Origin: Pseudomonas fluorescens | GTDB lineage: Bacteria; Pseudomonadota; Gammaproteobacteria; Pseudomonadales; Pseudomonadaceae | Assembly (NCBI RefSeq): GCF_002837185.1 | Contig: NZ_KZ477986.1 | Coordinates: 137,425 to 201,424, forward strand | Reading direction: 5' to 3' | DNA length: 64,000 nucleotides | Shown: in pieces, positions 61,541-64,000 of the stretch | How the letters are laid out: every line of letters begins with the position of its first letter | How positions within the stretch are numbered: position 1 is the stretch's first letter | Notes under the pieces: model-generated | Seen by the model: only the letters and a program-made list of their open reading frames with translations | Database searches by the model: none | Told to the model about the DNA's origin: nothing | Made by a program: the position numbers and the translations under genes

Positions 61541-63424
61541 TTATTCAATCTCCAGCAGAACCTGACGATTGCGCACTTGATCGCCGGTCACCACCTGCAC
61601 GCCCTTGACAACGCCGTCGATGCCGGCCTTCAGCGGGTGTTCCATTTTCATCGCTTCGAGCACCAGCAAGAGCTGGCCTTTGGTGACGATGTCGCCGACG
61701 CTGACCTGTATGTCGACGACAGCGCCATCCATCGGCGCCTTGACCGTGCCGCTGCCGGCATCGACCTGGCGGTTGGCGACCTCGTGGGTGCGGTTCGTCA
61801 CTTTCATGCCGGGTAACCACAGTTGGGTATCGTCAAGGCAGTAGGCGATACGCCGGCGGATGCCATCGAGCACCAGGGTGACCCAGCGGCCGTCGATGCT
61901 GAGTGGCAGTGCCTCTGCGCGCACCTTGTGGATTTGGCCATTGACCTCAAGGTTATAGGTGCACGGGACATGTGCGCTGTTGCGCCAGCCTGCCACGCCC
62001 TGGCGATGCTGGTCGGCGCTGTGTCGGTAAAACAGCGTGGCGGCCAGGGTGAGCTGTTCCTTTGACGGCACCCACGGCGGTATGTCGCCGAAATGTTCCG
62101 GGATAAATGCGGTGCTGAAAGCGCCCGCGATGAAACTCGGATGCTTGAGCACATCAGCCAACAGTCGCTGATTGGTGGTGACGCCGAGTAACACTGTATC
62201 TTCCACCGCCCGCAGCAATTTGCGCCGCGCCTCTTCGCGGCTTGCGCCGTGCGCGATGATCTTGCCCAGCATCGGGTCGTAGAACGGGCCGATGGTTTCG
62301 CCTTCGCTCAGTCCATGGTCGATGCGCACGCCTGGGGCAGGTTCCCAGCGCATCAGTTCACCGGTTTGGGGCAGGAAGCCCTGGGTCGGGTCTTCGGCGT
62401 ACAGGCGCACTTCCATGGCGTGACCGCTGAGCGTCACCTCAGCCTGTGTCAGCGGCAGGGGCTGGCCGGCGGCGATTTGCAGCTGCCAGTCGACCAGGTC
62501 AAGCCCCGTGATCAGTTCGGTGACCGGGTGCTCGACTTGCAGGCGGGTGTTCATTTCCAGGAAGTAAAACCGGCCGTTGCCGTCGAGCAGGAATTCCACC
62601 GTACCGGCGCCGACGTAGTTCACCGCGCGGCCCGCCTTGAGTGCGGCGTCGCCCATGGCCTGGCGCAGTGCCGGGGTCATGACCGGGCAGGGCGCTTCTT
62701 CGATGACTTTTTGATGGCGCCGCTGGAGGGAGCAATCGCGTTCGCCCAGATAAATCAGGTGGCCGTGGCTGTCGCCGAACAGTTGGATTTCAACGTGGCG
62801 TGGATCGATCAGCGCCTGTTCGAGGATCAGTTCGTCGCTGCCGAAGGCGTTCAGCGCTTCGGAGCGCGCCGTGCGCAGTTGCTCCAGCACGTGGTCCGAG
62901 TGCTGCACCAGGCGCATGCCACGCCCGCCGCCACCGGCGCTGGCCTTGATCATCAGGGGGTAGCCGATGCGGTTGGCTTCGGTGTGCAGGGTCGCGTCGT
63001 CCTGGGCGCTGCCCTGGTAACCGGCGATGCAGGGAACGCCGGCCTGGAGCATGGCGAGTTTGGACAGGCGCTTGCTGCCCATCAGTTCGATGGCGTCGGG
63101 GCTGGGGCCGATGAAGGTGATCCCGGCGTTCAGGCAGGCCCTGGCGAACTCGGAATTTTCCGAGAGGAAACCGTAGCCGGGGTGGATGGCGTCGGCGCCG
63201 GTGCGTTGGGCGGCGTCGAGGAGGGCGGCTATGTTCAGGTAGGACTGTTGTACGGGGGCGGGGCCGATGTTCACGGCCTCGTCGGCCATGCGCACGTGCA
63301 GGGCGTGGGTGTCGGCGTCGCTGTACACGGCGACGGTGCGGTAGCCCAATGCCTGGGCGGCGCGTTGGATGCGGCAGGCGATTTCGCCGCGGTTGGCGAT
63401 CAGGATTTTTGTGAAGGCGGGCAT
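61541..63424 (-). CDS. atuF: biotin-dependent acyl-CoA carboxylase alpha subunit (AtuF/LiuD type)
   Basis: A 627-aa subunit with biotin carboxylase (about 1-450; KILIANRGEIACRIQRAAQA, then KASAGGGGRGMRLV and EMNTRLQVEHPVTEL), a linker domain and a C-terminal biotinyl domain with K593 in LEAMKMEHP. With a carboxyltransferase beta subunit it carboxylates a 3-methyl-branched enoyl-CoA. The upstream neighbour is a glutaconyl-CoA-type hydratase, as in both atuEF (citronellol/geraniol pathway, geranyl-CoA) and liuCD (leucine pathway, 3-methylcrotonyl-CoA). The protein and its partner look more like AtuF/AtuE as I recall them; LiuD is the alternative. GC and codon use match the neighbours. Confidence 0.75.
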   Translation of the reverse strand: MPAFTKILIANRGEIACRIQRAAQALGYRTVAVYSDADTHALHVRMADEAVNIGPAPVQQSYLNIAALLDAAQRTGADAIHPGYGFLSENSEFARACLNAGITFIGPSPDAIELMGSKRLSKLAMLQAGVPCIAGYQGSAQDDATLHTEANRIGYPLMIKASAGGGGRGMRLVQHSDHVLEQLRTARSEALNAFGSDELILEQALIDPRHVEIQLFGDSHGHLIYLGERDCSLQRRHQKVIEEAPCPVMTPALRQAMGDAALKAGRAVNYVGAGTVEFLLDGNGRFYFLEMNTRLQVEHPVTELITGLDLVDWQLQIAAGQPLPLTQAEVTLSGHAMEVRLYAEDPTQGFLPQTGELMRWEPAPGVRIDHGLSEGETIGPFYDPMLGKIIAHGASREEARRKLLRAVEDTVLLGVTTNQRLLADVLKHPSFIAGAFSTAFIPEHFGDIPPWVPSKEQLTLAATLFYRHSADQHRQGVAGWRNSAHVPCTYNLEVNGQIHKVRAEALPLSIDGRWVTLVLDGIRRRIAYCLDDTQLWLPGMKVTNRTHEVANRQVDAGSGTVKAPMDGAVVDIQVSVGDIVTKGQLLLVLEAMKMEHPLKAGIDGVVKGVQVVTGDQVRNRQVLLEIE

Positions 63425-63460
63425 TGGTTTATCCCTTGCTGATGGGTGTCTGGTCCGGCC

Positions 63461-63529
63461 TCATCGGGGGCAAGCTCCATCCCACATTGGAATGCATTCC
63501 CCTGTGGGAGGGGCTTGCCCCCGATGGCG
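63461..63529. repeat. REP pair in the opposite (tail-to-tail) orientation
   Basis: Arms run ATCGGGGGCAAGCTCCATCC then CTGTGGGAGGGGCTTGCCCC, so the GTGGGAG ends face inward; every other doublet here has them facing outward. The left arm is diverged. It sits between the hydratase and carboxylase genes of one operon. Confidence 0.75.
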
Positions 63530-64000
63530 TCATTTGCACCACCGAGGCTTACGCTTGTGCACAAACGCCTGCGTCCCCTCAATCCCTTCCTCGCTCATCA
63601 GCGCCTCGGCAAACCAGTGCGCGCCACGGTCCAGCACGGCCTCAAGCGGCTCATCCACGCTCGCCAGCAACAAGGCTTTTGTCCGTCCATTCGCCCCCGG
63701 CGCGCACTGCAGCACTTGCCCCAATACGTCATCCAGGCGCTCGGCCAGCGCCTGCGCATCGTGCTCGACAAAATGCACCACCCCCAACCGTCCCGCTTCA
63801 ACCCCATCAAACCGCGCCGCCGTCAGCGCCAGGCGCCGGGCCTGGGTCAAACCGATGCGCTTGACCACAAACGGCGCAATCTGCGCCGGCAGCAAGCCCA
63901 GGCGGGTCTCAGGCAAGCCGAACTGTGCCTTAGCGTCGGCCAGCGCAATATCGCTGACACACGCCAAGCCAAATCCACCGCCCAGCACCGCGCCTTGCAG
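63530..64000 (-). CDS. atuE: enoyl-CoA hydratase (AtuE/LiuC type), truncated by the window edge
   Basis: The C-terminal 156 residues of a crotonase-fold hydratase; the start lies beyond the window. GGGFGLACVSDIALA carries the oxyanion-hole region, and FGLPETRLGLLPAQIAPFVV, then GVVHFVEHDAQALAERL, the rest of the fold. The tail EGIEGTQAFVHKRKPRW is typical of methylglutaconyl/isohexenylglutaconyl-CoA hydratases. It precedes the carboxylase alpha subunit in the same direction. The choice between AtuE and LiuC rests on remembered similarity. Confidence 0.75.
   Translation of the reverse strand: MQGAVLGGGFGLACVSDIALADAKAQFGLPETRLGLLPAQIAPFVVKRIGLTQARRLALTAARFDGVEAGRLGVVHFVEHDAQALAERLDDVLGQVLQCAPGANGRTKALLLASVDEPLEAVLDRGAHWFAEALMSEEGIEGTQAFVHKRKPRWCK

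Noticed and set aside
1..64000. tRNA genes, rRNA genes, CRISPR arrays, prophage or insertion-sequence transposases
   Set aside because: None seen: no regularly spaced direct repeats, no tRNA-like cloverleaf with CCA context, and no transposase or integrase translation anywhere in the window.

Overview
The window is chromosomal DNA of a fluorescent pseudomonad (Pseudomonas fluorescens group). The basis is high GC, gene content and order (phhRABC, a polar-flagellum regulon with fleQ/fleSR/fleN/flhF, motCD, parC/parP), and two families of REP-type inverted repeats typical of these genomes. Assignments come from reading the translations and recognising families; no database search was run.

Layout: (1) 69-4328, phenylalanine/tyrosine catabolism: phhA-phhB-phhC on the minus strand, divergent from the regulator phhR, with TyrR-type palindromes between them. 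(2) 4.6-13.1 kb, flgFGHIJKL behind a sigma-54-type promoter. (3) 13.3-18.7 kb, an orphan FabH-like ketoacyl synthase, then fliC behind a FliA (sigma-28) promoter, flaG, fliD, fliS and a FliT-like gene. (4) 18.9-23.1 kb, the regulators fleQ, fleS and fleR. (5) 23.4-29.1 kb, fliEFGHIJ. (6) 29.2-31.6 kb, a partner-switching module (HsbA anti-sigma antagonist, HsbR phosphatase/kinase, HptB phosphotransferase) inserted between fliJ and fliK. (7) 31.7-38.6 kb, fliK and fliLMNOPQR-flhB. (8) 38.6-40.3 kb, a non-flagellar insert between flhB and flhA. It holds two divergent cold-shock-domain-like genes, each behind the same 25-bp palindromic element, a relic of a third, a frameshifted DUF6124/DUF3077-like gene with a highly structured leader, and REP elements. 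(9) 40.3-54.6 kb, flhA, flhF, fleN, fliA, cheYZAB, motCD, parC, parP, cheW and a DUF2802 gene. (10) 54.8-58.0 kb, a YegS-like lipid kinase, a NarL-type two-component pair and an unassigned helical protein. (11) cheV behind its own FliA promoter. (12) 59.6-64.0 kb, housekeeping genes (MOSC protein, ppnP, exonuclease) and the end of an acyclic-terpene or leucine catabolic operon (biotin-dependent carboxylase alpha subunit plus a truncated enoyl-CoA hydratase).

How the genes work together: FleQ and sigma-54, then FleS/FleR, then FliA form a transcriptional hierarchy. I can place GG-N10-GC sigma-54 elements before flgF, fleS, fliE, fliK, fliL and flhA (and an imperfect one before fliD), and TCAAG-type FliA promoters before fliC and cheV. 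FlhF and FleN set flagellar place and number; ParC/ParP position the chemotaxis array; CheA/Y/Z/B/W/V form the signalling pathway; MotC/MotD are a second stator.

The least ordinary parts are the flhB-flhA insert, the four-fold repeat in the CheA linker, and the isolated KAS III gene beside fliC. The rest is a conventional flagellar locus.
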